Source: Alkalicella caledoniensis (GTDB taxonomy: Bacteria; Bacillota; Proteinivoracia; Proteinivoracales; Proteinivoracaceae). Taken from it: a stretch of 64,000 nucleotides of DNA. The notes under the pieces are model-generated. The model was not told where the DNA came from, did not search any database, and saw only the letters and a program-made list of their open reading frames with translations. A program made the translations under genes and the position numbers. The stretch covers positions 2,852,001 to 2,916,000 of the forward strand of contig NZ_CP058559.1 in NCBI RefSeq assembly GCF_014467015.1, given 5' to 3'. This document shows, in pieces, positions 32,408 to 40,976 of the stretch. How positions within the stretch are numbered: the first letter of the stretch is position 1; each line of letters opens with the position of its first letter.

Positions 32408-33691
32408 TTAAACTGCCTCTTCGTTTCTTTCCCAACTTTTATTATTGCCTAACAAACTTAGTTTCAGTTTTTCAATTCTATTCTTTTTCAATTGGAGTAT
32501 TTCGAATTGCAACTCACCCAATTCTAAAATATATCCTACATGGGGTAAGTAACCTAATTCACCAACAATAAATCCTCCCACTGTGTCAAATTTATCAGTA
32601 TCAATTGAGATACCAATAAATTCATTGATCATATCAATCCTTACAGTTCCGTATACAATATATTCGTTTTCTTTCACTGCTAAAATTTCTTCATTGTCAT
32701 CGTCATATTCATCTTCAATATCTCCAAAAACTTCTTCAACTAAGTCTTCAATAGTTACAATACCTGAAGTTCCACCATATTCATCTAAAACTATGGCCAT
32801 TCTACTTTTCTTACTTCTCATTTCTTCAAAAAGATCCCTAGCTAATTTAAACTCATAGGTAAAATGAGGAGTTTTCATAGAGTCACTTACTAAAAAACTT
32901 GATGGGTCATCTACATATAATAAATCTTTTATATTTAAAATCCCAATAATATTATCAGAATTTCCTTCATATACAGGCAATCTTGAAAATTGCTCACGTT
33001 TAAAAAGCTCTAAAACTTCATTATAAGTTGAACTGTGACTAATAAAACAAACTTCAGTCCTTGGAATCATGACATCTTTAATATGAACATCTGAAAAATC
33101 AAAAACATTCTGTATCATTTGATGTTCTTCTACTTCTAAAATGCCCTCTTCATGGCTGACATTTATCATTGTTTTTAATTCTTTTTCAGTAATCAATGTT
33201 CTATTTTCGTCAGGATTTGCCCCCAAAAGGCGAATCAAAAAATCTGTAAGAAAATTGATAGATTTTGTAATAGGGCTTAATAGATACATAGATATATTGA
33301 TAGTCTTAGAAACCCTTAAAGCTACTTTTTCAGAGTTTTGTGAAGCAAAAGTTTTAGGGGTAATTTCGCCAAATATTAAAACTAAAATAGTCATAACTAC
33401 TGTGGATATAGTAACACCCTTATCACCATAATAATGAATCGCTAACGAAGTAGCTATTGAAGATGCTGCTATATTAACAATATTATTACCAACTAATATG
33501 GTCCCAAGGAGCTTATTAGGGTTTTCTGTTATTTTTTGTAACAACTTAGCTCCTTTAACTTTTTCCTCTACTAAGTTTATAATTCTGATTTTACTCAACG
33601 CCATTAATGACGTCTCAGATGAAGAATATAGAGCAGAAAGCATCAACAAAGCCATTAGCAATACAAATTGCCATATACTATCAGGGTCCAA
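32408..33691 (-). CDS. CNNM/CorC-type membrane protein with CBS pair
   Basis: A protein of about 427 residues. Residues 1-180 form a DUF21/CNNM membrane domain (WQFVLLMALLMLSALYSSSETSLMAL, then NNIVNIAASSIATSLAI). A CBS-domain pair follows at about 200-320 (VKDVMIPRTEV-type start at HIKDVMIPRTEVCFI, then DEYGGTSGIVTIEDLVEEVFGDI), and the CorC_HlyC domain ends the protein (about 340-415). Family members take part in magnesium or cobalt efflux, or in Mg2+ homeostasis. The longer frame has no ribosome site. TTG at 33691 lies ten bases after AAAGGAG and gives a sensible N-terminus (MDPDSIWQF). Confidence 0.88.
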   Translation of the reverse strand: MDPDSIWQFVLLMALLMLSALYSSSETSLMALSKIRIINLVEEKVKGAKLLQKITENPNKLLGTILVGNNIVNIAASSIATSLAIHYYGDKGVTISTVVMTILVLIFGEITPKTFASQNSEKVALRVSKTINISMYLLSPITKSINFLTDFLIRLLGANPDENRTLITEKELKTMINVSHEEGILEVEEHQMIQNVFDFSDVHIKDVMIPRTEVCFISHSSTYNEVLELFKREQFSRLPVYEGNSDNIIGILNIKDLLYVDDPSSFLVSDSMKTPHFTYEFKLARDLFEEMRSKKSRMAIVLDEYGGTSGIVTIEDLVEEVFGDIEDEYDDDNEEILAVKENEYIVYGTVRIDMINEFIGISIDTDKFDTVGGFIVGELGYLPHVGYILELGELQFEILQLKKNRIEKLKLSLLGNNKSWERNEEAV

Positions 33692-33916
33692 TAATCTCAC
33701 TCTCCTTTTTATGAATATTTTATCACACTTTACCAAAATAGTGGAGATTTATTTAACCACGTGGTCCCGGGTCAGGCAGAGTAATTCACTTTCTGCCCAC
33801 TGTGAAGAATTAGCATCATTTGGGATGCAAAGTGAATAAGGTCATATATCTCAAATGTATCTTTACCAATATCGCCATAAAGAGTTTGGGTAGATGTAAA
33901 ACCACTTTTAACAATG

Positions 33917-33958
33917 CAAAAAAATCTCCCTTGACTAATCGTCAAGGGAGATTTTTTT
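33917..33958. terminator. Intrinsic terminator
   Basis: Seventeen-base arms (aaaaaatctcccttgac / gtcaagggagatttttt), loop taatc, sit downstream of the transaldolase gene and can act in both directions. Confidence 0.85.
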
Positions 33959-33971
33959 AATAGCAGAAACT

Positions 33972-34646
33972 CTAAAAGTCATAAGTAAGCTTTTTCCCAT
34001 ACACACTTTCCCACTCAATGCTAAATTTTTCTACACTTGCCCCTGTAAGAGGATGGTTTACTAGAGTCTCAACTAAATCAAGGGGAGCGGTAATTGTGTG
34101 GGCGCCTGCTAAGCATGCTTTGTGGATTTGCTCAGTGTTTTTAAAACTTGCCCCAAGCACCTTTATATCTAGATTATGAGTTGAAATAATTCTAGATATA
34201 TCTTCAACTACCTTGACTCCATCACCTATTATGTTATCAATTCTGTTGATATATGGTGCTGCATAACTAGCACCAGCCCTAGCTGCCATCACTACCTGTT
34301 GTGGTGTAAAAATAGCTGTAGCAGTTGTAGCAACACCCATGCTTTTGAGTACCTTCATTGCCTTGATTCCCTCTGGAATTACAGGTATTTTCACATAAAA
34401 ATTATCACCCATCAGCTGATTCAAATATACTCCCTCTCTAACAATATCGTCAGCCTTCAACCCCACTGTCTGGACATGAAGCATCCTGCCGGAACCAATA
34501 GTATCTTTTATATCACATATTCGACTTAGAAAATTGGTGTTCTCCCTAGCAATAATAGAAGGATTTGTTGTTACTCCCTCTATAGGGTACAAATCTATCC
34601 CTTTCTTAATATCTTCTAGATTTGCTGTATCTAGTAATAAAAGCAT
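33972..34646 (-). CDS. Transaldolase / fructose-6-phosphate aldolase-like
   Basis: A 224-residue enzyme of the short transaldolase (TalC/FSA/MipB) group. LLDTANLEDIKKG and GVTTNPSI are the first strands, NFYVKIPV holds the Schiff-base lysine, TATAIFTPQQ and SYAAPYINRID complete the barrel, and the C-terminal LAGAHTITAPLDLV is conserved. It could act as transaldolase (sedoheptulose-7-P plus glyceraldehyde-3-P) or cleave fructose-6-P. It diverges from a PTS regulator that precedes PTS and transketolase genes, so it is probably part of the same sugar pathway. TATACCTCC-type ribosome binding precedes the ATG (AGGAGG on the minus strand). Confidence 0.88.
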   Translation of the reverse strand: MLLLLDTANLEDIKKGIDLYPIEGVTTNPSIIARENTNFLSRICDIKDTIGSGRMLHVQTVGLKADDIVREGVYLNQLMGDNFYVKIPVIPEGIKAMKVLKSMGVATTATAIFTPQQVVMAARAGASYAAPYINRIDNIIGDGVKVVEDISRIISTHNLDIKVLGASFKNTEQIHKACLAGAHTITAPLDLVETLVNHPLTGASVEKFSIEWESVYGKKLTYDF

Positions 34647-34685
34647 AATATACCTCCTTCAACTGAGCTATTTATTAATTTTATA

Positions 34686-34719
34686 TTGACCAAGTCTGGA
34701 TTTATTCCCATTTGGTCAA
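34686..34719. promoter_or_regulatory. Inverted repeat in the divergent sugar-operon promoter region
   Basis: TTGACCAA and TTGGTCAA are perfect 8-bp arms 18 bases apart, in the 237-bp gap between the transaldolase and activator genes. It could be a binding site for the activator. Confidence 0.4.
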
Positions 34720-34883
34720 ATAAATTATAACCATTAGTTCAAAATTTCCCCGTTGAATAGGAAGCTAAATGTAAACTGAGATGGAATAATCCTTTTAGTT
34801 CCCAATATAATTTAGTAAAACACAAATGTAATATAGATTAATAGTTCAATTTTTCAATTAAAGAAGCAGAAAAGGGTGAAAAA

Positions 34884-36995
34884 ATGGAACTAAATGAAAG
34901 GTGTTTAGGGATACTCCAATATCTGAAGAAAAATAGAGACTACACCAAAGTATCTGATCTGGCACAGGCATTTAATGTTACCGCTAGGTCTATTAGGAAT
35001 GATATTGATAAGCTTGAAACCTTTATGAGACAAAATGGATATGGACCATTTGAAAAACAGCACAACAAGGGGATAAGGCTTAAAGAAAATGATGGGATAA
35101 AAAAATTCATTGATCAGGTTATATGTAATGACACTCCATTCAAATACTTTTATTCAAAAGAAGAAAGACCTAAGTTCATGATAACTAAACTCATACAAGC
35201 TACAGAACCTATAAACATCAGTTACTTTGAACAAAAGCTAAGTATTTCAAGAAATACTGTGTTAAAAGAGCTAAATAGTATTGAAAAATGGCTTGAAAAT
35301 AGAAGTTTGAAATTGATAAGAAAGCCTAAGGTTGGACTATACGTAGAAGGTGCTGAAATAGATAAACGGAAGGTCATAATAGAAGTTACCTCCGAAACAA
35401 TATCCACCGAAGAGATATTTAGCTATGTTAACAACAAGGTAGCGCAAAGTAAACTCAATAATTTACAGTTTGATATCCTCTTTTCAGAAGTTGACATAGA
35501 TTTCTTAAATAACTTACTTATCTTTGCAGAAAAAGAACTACTAAGAGAATTCAGTGATGAAGCATACAGTAACTTGCTCACACATCTATCAATCATGATT
35601 AAAAGGATACAGCTAAATAAAAAATTGTACCTACCTGATAACATATTTAGAACAGATGAAAACAGCAAAGATTTTGAAGTCGCGAAAAAAATGGTAAAAG
35701 AGATAGAAAAGAAATTTTCCATAAAAGTACCTAAGGAAGAAATTCAATACATAGCCCTTCACCTTCTAGGTGCTAAAACATTTAAATCTTCAGAAGTGAG
35801 ACAAGAAGATGGATTAAGCGATGTTGCGTATAAGATGACTGAAGAAATCGAGAAGATCTATGGTATTACCTTTAAAGAAAAAAGGACTGTTCTAGAAGGA
35901 TTACTTGTCCATCTAAGACCCGCTATTTACAGGGTGAAATTTGGACTTAAACTATACAACCCTCTCTTTGAGCAAATAGTGACTAAGTACAAAGACCTAT
36001 TTTTAAATACAAAATTAGTTTGTAAACACCTTGAAGAGTACATCAACTCCGAAATAAGTGAACATGAAATATCGTATATAACCCTTCATTTTGGTGCCGC
36101 CCTTGAAAATCATAAGGAACGCAAAGCAAACCCTGCTAGAATTATTTTAGTATGTGGTACAGGGATAGGTACTGCTAAAATTCTAGGAACACAACTAAAA
36201 AGGGAATTTGAGGTTGAAATTGTAGGCTATGTCTCAAGCCGGGCAGCAAAAACATTAGCAAAAAGAGATTACGACCTTATTGTAAGCACCATTGATATAC
36301 CTGATTTATCTGAAAATGAGTATATAAAGATAAGTACATTGCTCACCAGAAGGGATATAGAAAAACTTAGTCAACACATCAGAGCGAGATATACGAGAAA
36401 AGACGAAGAAATAACCCTTGAAAAGCTACTGCATGTCATCGAAAGAAACTGCGCTATCTTAGATAGACAACAATTAGAAGTAGAACTTTTATACACCATA
36501 AAAGGCAATGGATTCAAAACCTATGAAGAAAGGAAGAGTAAAATGCTTGGAGACCTATTGACTAAAGATACCATCAAACTAAATAAAGAATTTACAGATT
36601 GGAAAGAGGCTATCTTAGCTGCAGCTCAGTTACTCCTAGACAAAGATATGATAAAAGAAAGTTATGTAAAGGCCATCTTTGATAACTTTCAACAGCTAGG
36701 GCCATATATGGTTGTTGCCCCTGGCATAGTTTTAGCCCATGCAAGACCTGAAGATGGTGTCAGTAAAGTATGCATGAGTCTTTTGACTTTGAAAGAGCCC
36801 ATCAAATTCGGAAGTGAAACCAATGATCCAGTAAAGCTTGTGATAGTCTTTGGAGCAGAGGATGACAAAGGGCATCTAAAAGCTTTATCACAACTTATGG
36901 ATTTGTTATTAAACCATAAAGACCTTTCAGATGTAATCAACGCCAAAAAAACTGAAGATGTTATATCAATAGTGCAAAGCTACTCTCAAAAGTAA
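34884..36995 (+). CDS. PRD-type activator with EIIB and EIIA domains (LicR/MtlR-like)
   Basis: A 703-residue PTS-controlled activator. Two N-terminal HTH segments (LGILQYLKKNRDYTKVSDLAQAF and ISYFEQKLSISRNTVLKEL), two PRDs (about 190-300 and 305-410), an EIIB-like domain (ARIILVCGTGIGTAKIL, with phosphocysteine) and a C-terminal EIIA type-2 domain (IVLAHARPEDGVSKV, with active histidine) follow in order. PRD histidines and the EIIA/EIIB sites let the general PTS and the cognate permease control activity. It precedes ascorbate-type EIIB and EIIC genes and no separate EIIA gene is present, so its EIIA domain may serve transport as well. The ATG follows AAAGGGTG. Confidence 0.9.
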   Translation: MELNERCLGILQYLKKNRDYTKVSDLAQAFNVTARSIRNDIDKLETFMRQNGYGPFEKQHNKGIRLKENDGIKKFIDQVICNDTPFKYFYSKEERPKFMITKLIQATEPINISYFEQKLSISRNTVLKELNSIEKWLENRSLKLIRKPKVGLYVEGAEIDKRKVIIEVTSETISTEEIFSYVNNKVAQSKLNNLQFDILFSEVDIDFLNNLLIFAEKELLREFSDEAYSNLLTHLSIMIKRIQLNKKLYLPDNIFRTDENSKDFEVAKKMVKEIEKKFSIKVPKEEIQYIALHLLGAKTFKSSEVRQEDGLSDVAYKMTEEIEKIYGITFKEKRTVLEGLLVHLRPAIYRVKFGLKLYNPLFEQIVTKYKDLFLNTKLVCKHLEEYINSEISEHEISYITLHFGAALENHKERKANPARIILVCGTGIGTAKILGTQLKREFEVEIVGYVSSRAAKTLAKRDYDLIVSTIDIPDLSENEYIKISTLLTRRDIEKLSQHIRARYTRKDEEITLEKLLHVIERNCAILDRQQLEVELLYTIKGNGFKTYEERKSKMLGDLLTKDTIKLNKEFTDWKEAILAAAQLLLDKDMIKESYVKAIFDNFQQLGPYMVVAPGIVLAHARPEDGVSKVCMSLLTLKEPIKFGSETNDPVKLVIVFGAEDDKGHLKALSQLMDLLLNHKDLSDVINAKKTEDVISIVQSYSQK

Positions 36996-37015
36996 AAAAA
37001 AGAGGAGGTGGAAAA

Positions 37016-37297
37016 ATGAAGATTTTGGTGGCGTGTGGTAGTGGGTTAGGAAGCAGCTTCATGATGGAAATGAATGTAGTTAAAGTTTTAAAAGAGTTAG
37101 GGGTAGAAAACTTTGAGGTGGATCACTGTGATCTTTCTTCAGCAGCTACAATCAAAGCAGATATTTATATAGGAACAAGGGATATAGCAAGTAATTTAAC
37201 TTCATTAGGTGATACCATTTCCCTGAACAGTATGATCGACTTAAATGAACTACGGGAGAAATTAGAAGGGATGCTGAAACAAAAAGGATTACTATAA
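37016..37297 (+). CDS. PTS EIIB, ascorbate/galactitol type
   Basis: A 93-residue phosphocarrier subunit (UlaB/SgaB-like). The active cysteine is in the P-loop-like ILVACGSGLGSSFM close to the N-terminus. The fold continues with strand VDHCDLSSAATIKADIYIGTRDIA. It takes phosphate from an EIIA and passes it to the incoming sugar bound to EIIC, which is the next gene. AGAGGAGGTGG precedes the ATG 15 bp after the regulator, so the genes are co-transcribed. Confidence 0.88.
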   Translation: MKILVACGSGLGSSFMMEMNVVKVLKELGVENFEVDHCDLSSAATIKADIYIGTRDIASNLTSLGDTISLNSMIDLNELREKLEGMLKQKGLL

Positions 37298-37312
37298 AAG
37301 GAGGAATGAAAA

Positions 37313-38572
37313 ATGTTAAAGCTGATTCTCGACATCCTTAGTGTACCTGCAATATTAGTTGGTCTTATAGCTTTATTAGGACTTGTAATGCAGAAAAAAT
37401 CTACATCAGATATTTTGAAAGGAACCATCAAGACCATTCTTGGTTTCTTAGTACTTGGTGGAGGGGCTGGAATAGCAGTAGGAGCCCTAGAAAACTTCGG
37501 ACTTATGTTCCAACAGGCATTCAATGTTCAAGGAGTCGTTCCACATAATGAGGCAGTTGTTGCATTAGCCCTTGAAACATACGGTACAACAACGGCATAT
37601 ATAATGGCATTTGGTATGCTTGCAAACATACTAATTGCAAAATTTACTAGGCTTAAATATATCTTCCTAACAGGGCACCATACCCTTTATATGGCATGTC
37701 TAATAGCAGTTATTTTAATGGTATCAGGATTAGAAGGCTTTGTACTTATCTTAATAGGTGCATTAGTACTAGGTTTGACAATGGCATTTTTCCCAGCTAT
37801 AGCCCAACCTACCATGAGAAGAATAACTGGAACTGATGATGTGGCATTTGGTCACTTCGGTACAGCAGGTTATGTGCTTTCTGCTTGGGTTGGAAAATTA
37901 GTAGGTAAGGGCTCTAGATCTACAGAAGAAATGAATTTCCCTAAAGGTCTTGGCTTCCTAAGGGACAGCACAGTGGCAGTTGCAATAGTTATGGGTATAT
38001 TTTACATCATAGTAGCAGTAGGTAGTGGGGCTGCATTTGTTAGTGATTTAAGTGGGGGACAAAATCATATTATTTTTGCCATAATCCAAGCAATCACTTT
38101 TGCTGGTGGAGTTTATGTAATACTACAAGGTGTACGCTTAATCCTAGCCGAAATAGTCCCAGCATTTAAAGGAATATCTGAGAGATTAGTTCCAGATGCA
38201 AAACCTGCCCTTGACTGCCCAGTAGTATTTCCATATGCTCCAAATGCAGTACTAATAGGATTTTTATCTAGTTTCGTAGCAGGTATCGTTGGTATGTTCA
38301 TATTGATTAGCCTAGATGCCACAGTTATCCTCCCAGGGGTAGTGCCACATTTTTTCTGTGGGGCAACTGCCGGGGTATTCGGTAACGCAACAGGTGGTAG
38401 ACGTGGTGCGGTTATAGGAGCATTTGCTCAAGGCCTCTTAATAACATTCCTACCAGTATTACTAATGCCAGTACTTGGTGATTTAGGATTTGCCAACACA
38501 ACTTTTAGTGACGCTGACTTCGGTATAGTGGGAATTTTACTTGGTAACCTAGCAAAACTGTTTATGAACTAA
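37313..38572 (+). CDS. PTS EIIC, ascorbate-type (UlaA/SgaT-like)
   Basis: A 419-residue membrane permease with about eleven spans. It matches UlaA in overall layout and in segments such as GFLVLGGGAGIAVGALENF, FLTGHHTLYMACL, GTDDVAFGHFGTAGYVLSAWVG, and the GVVPHFFCGATAGVFGNATGGRRGAVIGAF substrate-loop motif. L-ascorbate PTS transport is the usual assignment, but the downstream genes are transketolase, not the UlaDEF pathway, so a different sugar (for example a pentose or a ketose) may be imported. GGAGG precedes the ATG. A terminator hairpin follows before the transketolase genes. Confidence 0.9.
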   Translation: MLKLILDILSVPAILVGLIALLGLVMQKKSTSDILKGTIKTILGFLVLGGGAGIAVGALENFGLMFQQAFNVQGVVPHNEAVVALALETYGTTTAYIMAFGMLANILIAKFTRLKYIFLTGHHTLYMACLIAVILMVSGLEGFVLILIGALVLGLTMAFFPAIAQPTMRRITGTDDVAFGHFGTAGYVLSAWVGKLVGKGSRSTEEMNFPKGLGFLRDSTVAVAIVMGIFYIIVAVGSGAAFVSDLSGGQNHIIFAIIQAITFAGGVYVILQGVRLILAEIVPAFKGISERLVPDAKPALDCPVVFPYAPNAVLIGFLSSFVAGIVGMFILISLDATVILPGVVPHFFCGATAGVFGNATGGRRGAVIGAFAQGLLITFLPVLLMPVLGDLGFANTTFSDADFGIVGILLGNLAKLFMN

Positions 38573-38580
38573 TTATACAA

Positions 38581-38630
38581 AGGACCGTATGAGGGGTAAA
38601 AAAAAATACAGCCCCTTATACGGTCTCTTT
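38581..38630 (+). terminator. Terminator between EIIC and transketolase genes
   Basis: gaccgtat-gagggg / cccct-tatacggtc arms with an A-rich loop and T-rich tail. Partial read-through would explain the coupled gene order. Confidence 0.7.
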
Positions 38631-38683
38631 ATTCTCTATAAACAATATCATTGATCAAATGACTTATCAAATGAGGTGGTTAC

Positions 38684-39520
38684 ATGAGAAAAAGTAAGCT
38701 AATAACCTTAAAAAAACTAGCTATACAAGCTAGAAAAGACTGTATGGAAACACAAATAACAGTGGGCTCAGGACACCTAGGTGGGTCTTTCTCAGCATTA
38801 GAGATGATGATATATCTATACTTCGAGGAAATGAATATAGACCCCAAAAAACCTTGGAAGAATGATAGAGATATATTCATACTAAGTAAAGGCCATGCAT
38901 CCTTAGGTTATTACTGTGTTTTAGCGCAAAGGGGGTACATTCCAAAGGAAGAACTAAAGACATATAGAAAAGTAAACTCAAGACTTCAAGGTCATACCCA
39001 CGCTGATGTATTACCTGGGGTAGAATGTAGCACAGGTTCATTAGGGCAAGGACTGTCCTTTGCACTGGGAATGGCCCTAGGATATAAAAGAAAGGACATG
39101 AGCAATAGAGTATTCGTCATAGTCGGAGATGGAGAGATGCAAGAAGGACAAAACTGGGAAGCTTTAATGATGCAAGGGCGGTTAAAATTAGACAATTTGA
39201 TACCTATAATTGACTACAACAGGTTACAACTAGATGACTGCATAGATGAGGTGCTGGGCGCATTTAAATTAAAACAGAAACTAGAAGCCTTTGATCAAAA
39301 TGTTATAGAAATAGACGGTCATGACTTTGAAGATATAAAAAGGGCTTTTGATAATATAAAAGTAGGTAGAGCAAATATAATCCTTGCTAATACTGTGAAG
39401 GGGAAAGGGATATCATTTATGGAAAATAGTGTTCCCTGGCATGCACAAAAATTGACCCAAGAAGAATACAAAGGGGCATTAGAAGAGCTTGAAAAAATGG
39501 AGGTGACCCTAAATGACTAA
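38684..39520 (+). CDS. Transketolase, N-terminal subunit
   Basis: A 278-residue subunit that holds the diphosphate-binding half of a split transketolase. The thiamine diphosphate motif is GDGEMQEGQNWEALMMQGRLKLDNL with NRLQLD. Other conserved parts are GSGHLGGSFSALEMM and FILSKGHASLGYY. It pairs with the downstream C-terminal subunit, the next gene, which overlaps it by eight bases. Transketolase moves a two-carbon unit between sugar phosphates in the pentose phosphate pathway. GAGGTGG precedes the ATG. It is in line with PTS genes for sugar uptake. Confidence 0.93.
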   Translation: MRKSKLITLKKLAIQARKDCMETQITVGSGHLGGSFSALEMMIYLYFEEMNIDPKKPWKNDRDIFILSKGHASLGYYCVLAQRGYIPKEELKTYRKVNSRLQGHTHADVLPGVECSTGSLGQGLSFALGMALGYKRKDMSNRVFVIVGDGEMQEGQNWEALMMQGRLKLDNLIPIIDYNRLQLDDCIDEVLGAFKLKQKLEAFDQNVIEIDGHDFEDIKRAFDNIKVGRANIILANTVKGKGISFMENSVPWHAQKLTQEEYKGALEELEKMEVTLND

Positions 39521-40445
39521 AATAATTGCACCTAGGGATGCCTATGGGGAAATACTAGCTGACCTAGGACAAAACAAAGATATCTTTGTCCTTAATGGGG
39601 ATGTGGCTACAGCTACAAAAACCATCCATTTTTCTAAGAAATATCCTGAAAGATATTTAAATACAGGTATAGCTGAGCAAAACATGATTGGAATGGCAGC
39701 TGGCTTAGCACGAAGTGGCTTTGTACCAGTAGTTAGTACATTTGCATGTTTTGCACCAGGGAGGGTTTATGACCAGATTAGGCAGGTAGTAGCTTACTCA
39801 AACTCAAATGTCAAAATAATGTCTACACACCCAGGATTAGCTATAGGGGCAGATGGGGCAATACATCAGTGTTTAGATGATATATCACTAATGAGAGAGC
39901 TGCCAAATATGGTGGTGCTAGCCCCATCGGATCAAGTGGAAACAAAAAAGGCAGTGGCTATAGCATTAGAACACAAAGGGCCTGTGTATGTCAGAATAGG
40001 AAGAAAGGAATGCCCATTGCTTTTTGATGAAAACATTGAGTTTAGGATTGGTAAAGGCTATACAATAAAAGATGGTCATGATATCACACTTATGGCCCAC
40101 GGGTCCATGGTTGGAGTGGTATACGAAGGGGCAAAAGCACTACAAAAAGAAGGTATAGAAGCTAGGGTCATAAATATGTCATCAATTAAACCCATAGATG
40201 TGGAACTGATTATAAAGGCAGCAAAAGAAACTGCAGGGATAGTAACAGCTGAAGACCATTTCTTATACGGAGGTTTGTATAGTGCAGTTTGTGAAATTAC
40301 TAGCCAGCAATCCCCTTGCAAAGTAAAAGGAATAGCAGTTAACGACACATTTGGAGAATCAGGTTCACCCCAAGACCTCTATGAAAAATACGGATTAACC
40401 AAGGAGAATGTGATGAACAAGGCAAAGGAAATACTGGAATACTAG
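39513..40445 (+). CDS. Transketolase, C-terminal subunit
   Basis: A 310-residue subunit that completes the split transketolase. The catalytic glutamate is in NTGIAEQNMIGMAAGLA, and VVSTFACFAPGRVYDQIRQVVAY supplies the pyrimidine-binding side. HPGLAIGADGAIHQ and VYVRIGRKECP are typical of this half. The start overlaps the N-terminal gene by eight bases, which suggests translational coupling and a one-to-one complex. The terminator at 40553-40584 follows after about 110 bp. The pair lies at the end of the EIIB-EIIC operon. Confidence 0.93.
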   Translation: MTKIIAPRDAYGEILADLGQNKDIFVLNGDVATATKTIHFSKKYPERYLNTGIAEQNMIGMAAGLARSGFVPVVSTFACFAPGRVYDQIRQVVAYSNSNVKIMSTHPGLAIGADGAIHQCLDDISLMRELPNMVVLAPSDQVETKKAVAIALEHKGPVYVRIGRKECPLLFDENIEFRIGKGYTIKDGHDITLMAHGSMVGVVYEGAKALQKEGIEARVINMSSIKPIDVELIIKAAKETAGIVTAEDHFLYGGLYSAVCEITSQQSPCKVKGIAVNDTFGESGSPQDLYEKYGLTKENVMNKAKEILEY

Positions 40446-40552
40446 CATAGGATCCTGGTCAGGCTGCGAGAAGAGCCTTGTTGACAAAACAACAATCCTT
40501 GATCAACCAGATGCCAAAGCCAAATATTAGAAAAATATCATAATTAAAACAT

Positions 40553-40584
40553 AAAAAAACTAGCACTGTTGTGCTAGTTTTTTT
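40553..40584. terminator. Bidirectional intrinsic terminator
   Basis: aaaaaaactagcac / gtgctagttttttt with loop tgtt lies between the transketolase gene and the convergent zinc-ribbon gene. Confidence 0.85.
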
Positions 40585-40609
40585 ACGAACAAGAGGAAGG
40601 CTAAATCCA

Positions 40610-40882
40610 TCAAGCCTTACCGGGTCTCCAACGCTTAAGTGTTGGAAGTTGTTCTTCCAACATTTTTCTGGCCTTTTCAGCAGAAATTCCTTCCTTAACC
40701 ATGAAAGGGATGCAGGTCTCAATCATCTCTTCCATTGTTTCGTCCACCTTATTAAATCTGCCGTTCACGTAGCAGTACTTACAATAATCTTCACTTTTAC
40801 TGCCATCTGCATTTAGCCCATACATTTCATCTGTTTGCCCCATTGGCATTCCACAACTTTGACAAAATTTCATACTTTCCAT
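40610..40882 (-). CDS. Small zinc-ribbon protein (Zn_ribbon_2-like)
   Basis: A protein of about 90 residues. The first half has CQSCGMPMG and, after a short loop, DYCKYCYVNGRF: a four-cysteine zinc ribbon of the putative 'Zn_ribbon_2' family. The second half is an amphipathic helix (ETMEEMIETCIPFMVKEG...AEKARKMLEEQLPTLKRW), typical of this family. The ATG at 40882 follows GGAGGGTGG. It is downstream of a WYL/HTH regulator gene on the same strand, with two perfect inverted repeats between them, so it is a likely target of that regulator. Function is unknown. Confidence 0.8.
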   Translation of the reverse strand: MESMKFCQSCGMPMGQTDEMYGLNADGSKSEDYCKYCYVNGRFNKVDETMEEMIETCIPFMVKEGISAEKARKMLEEQLPTLKRWRPGKA

Positions 40883-40897
40883 TTTTCCACCCTCCAA

Positions 40898-40935
40898 AAT
40901 AAGATCATATTTAGCACAATTGCTATGATCTTATT
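40898..40935 (-). promoter_or_regulatory. Inverted repeat upstream of the zinc-ribbon gene, copy A
   Basis: Perfect 12-base arms aataagatcata and tatgatcttatt have a 14-base loop, ending 16 bp before the zinc-ribbon start codon. Confidence 0.6.
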
Positions 40936-40940
40936 CTACT

Positions 40941-40976
40941 ATTCCTAATATGACAACTGTTTGTCATATTAGGAAT
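40941..40976 (-). promoter_or_regulatory. Inverted repeat upstream of the zinc-ribbon gene, copy B
   Basis: Perfect 16-base arms attcctaatatgacaa and ttgtcatattaggaat with loop ctgt overlap the stop codon of the WYL regulator. There is no T-run on the minus strand, so it is an operator or an mRNA stem more than a terminator. Confidence 0.6.
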
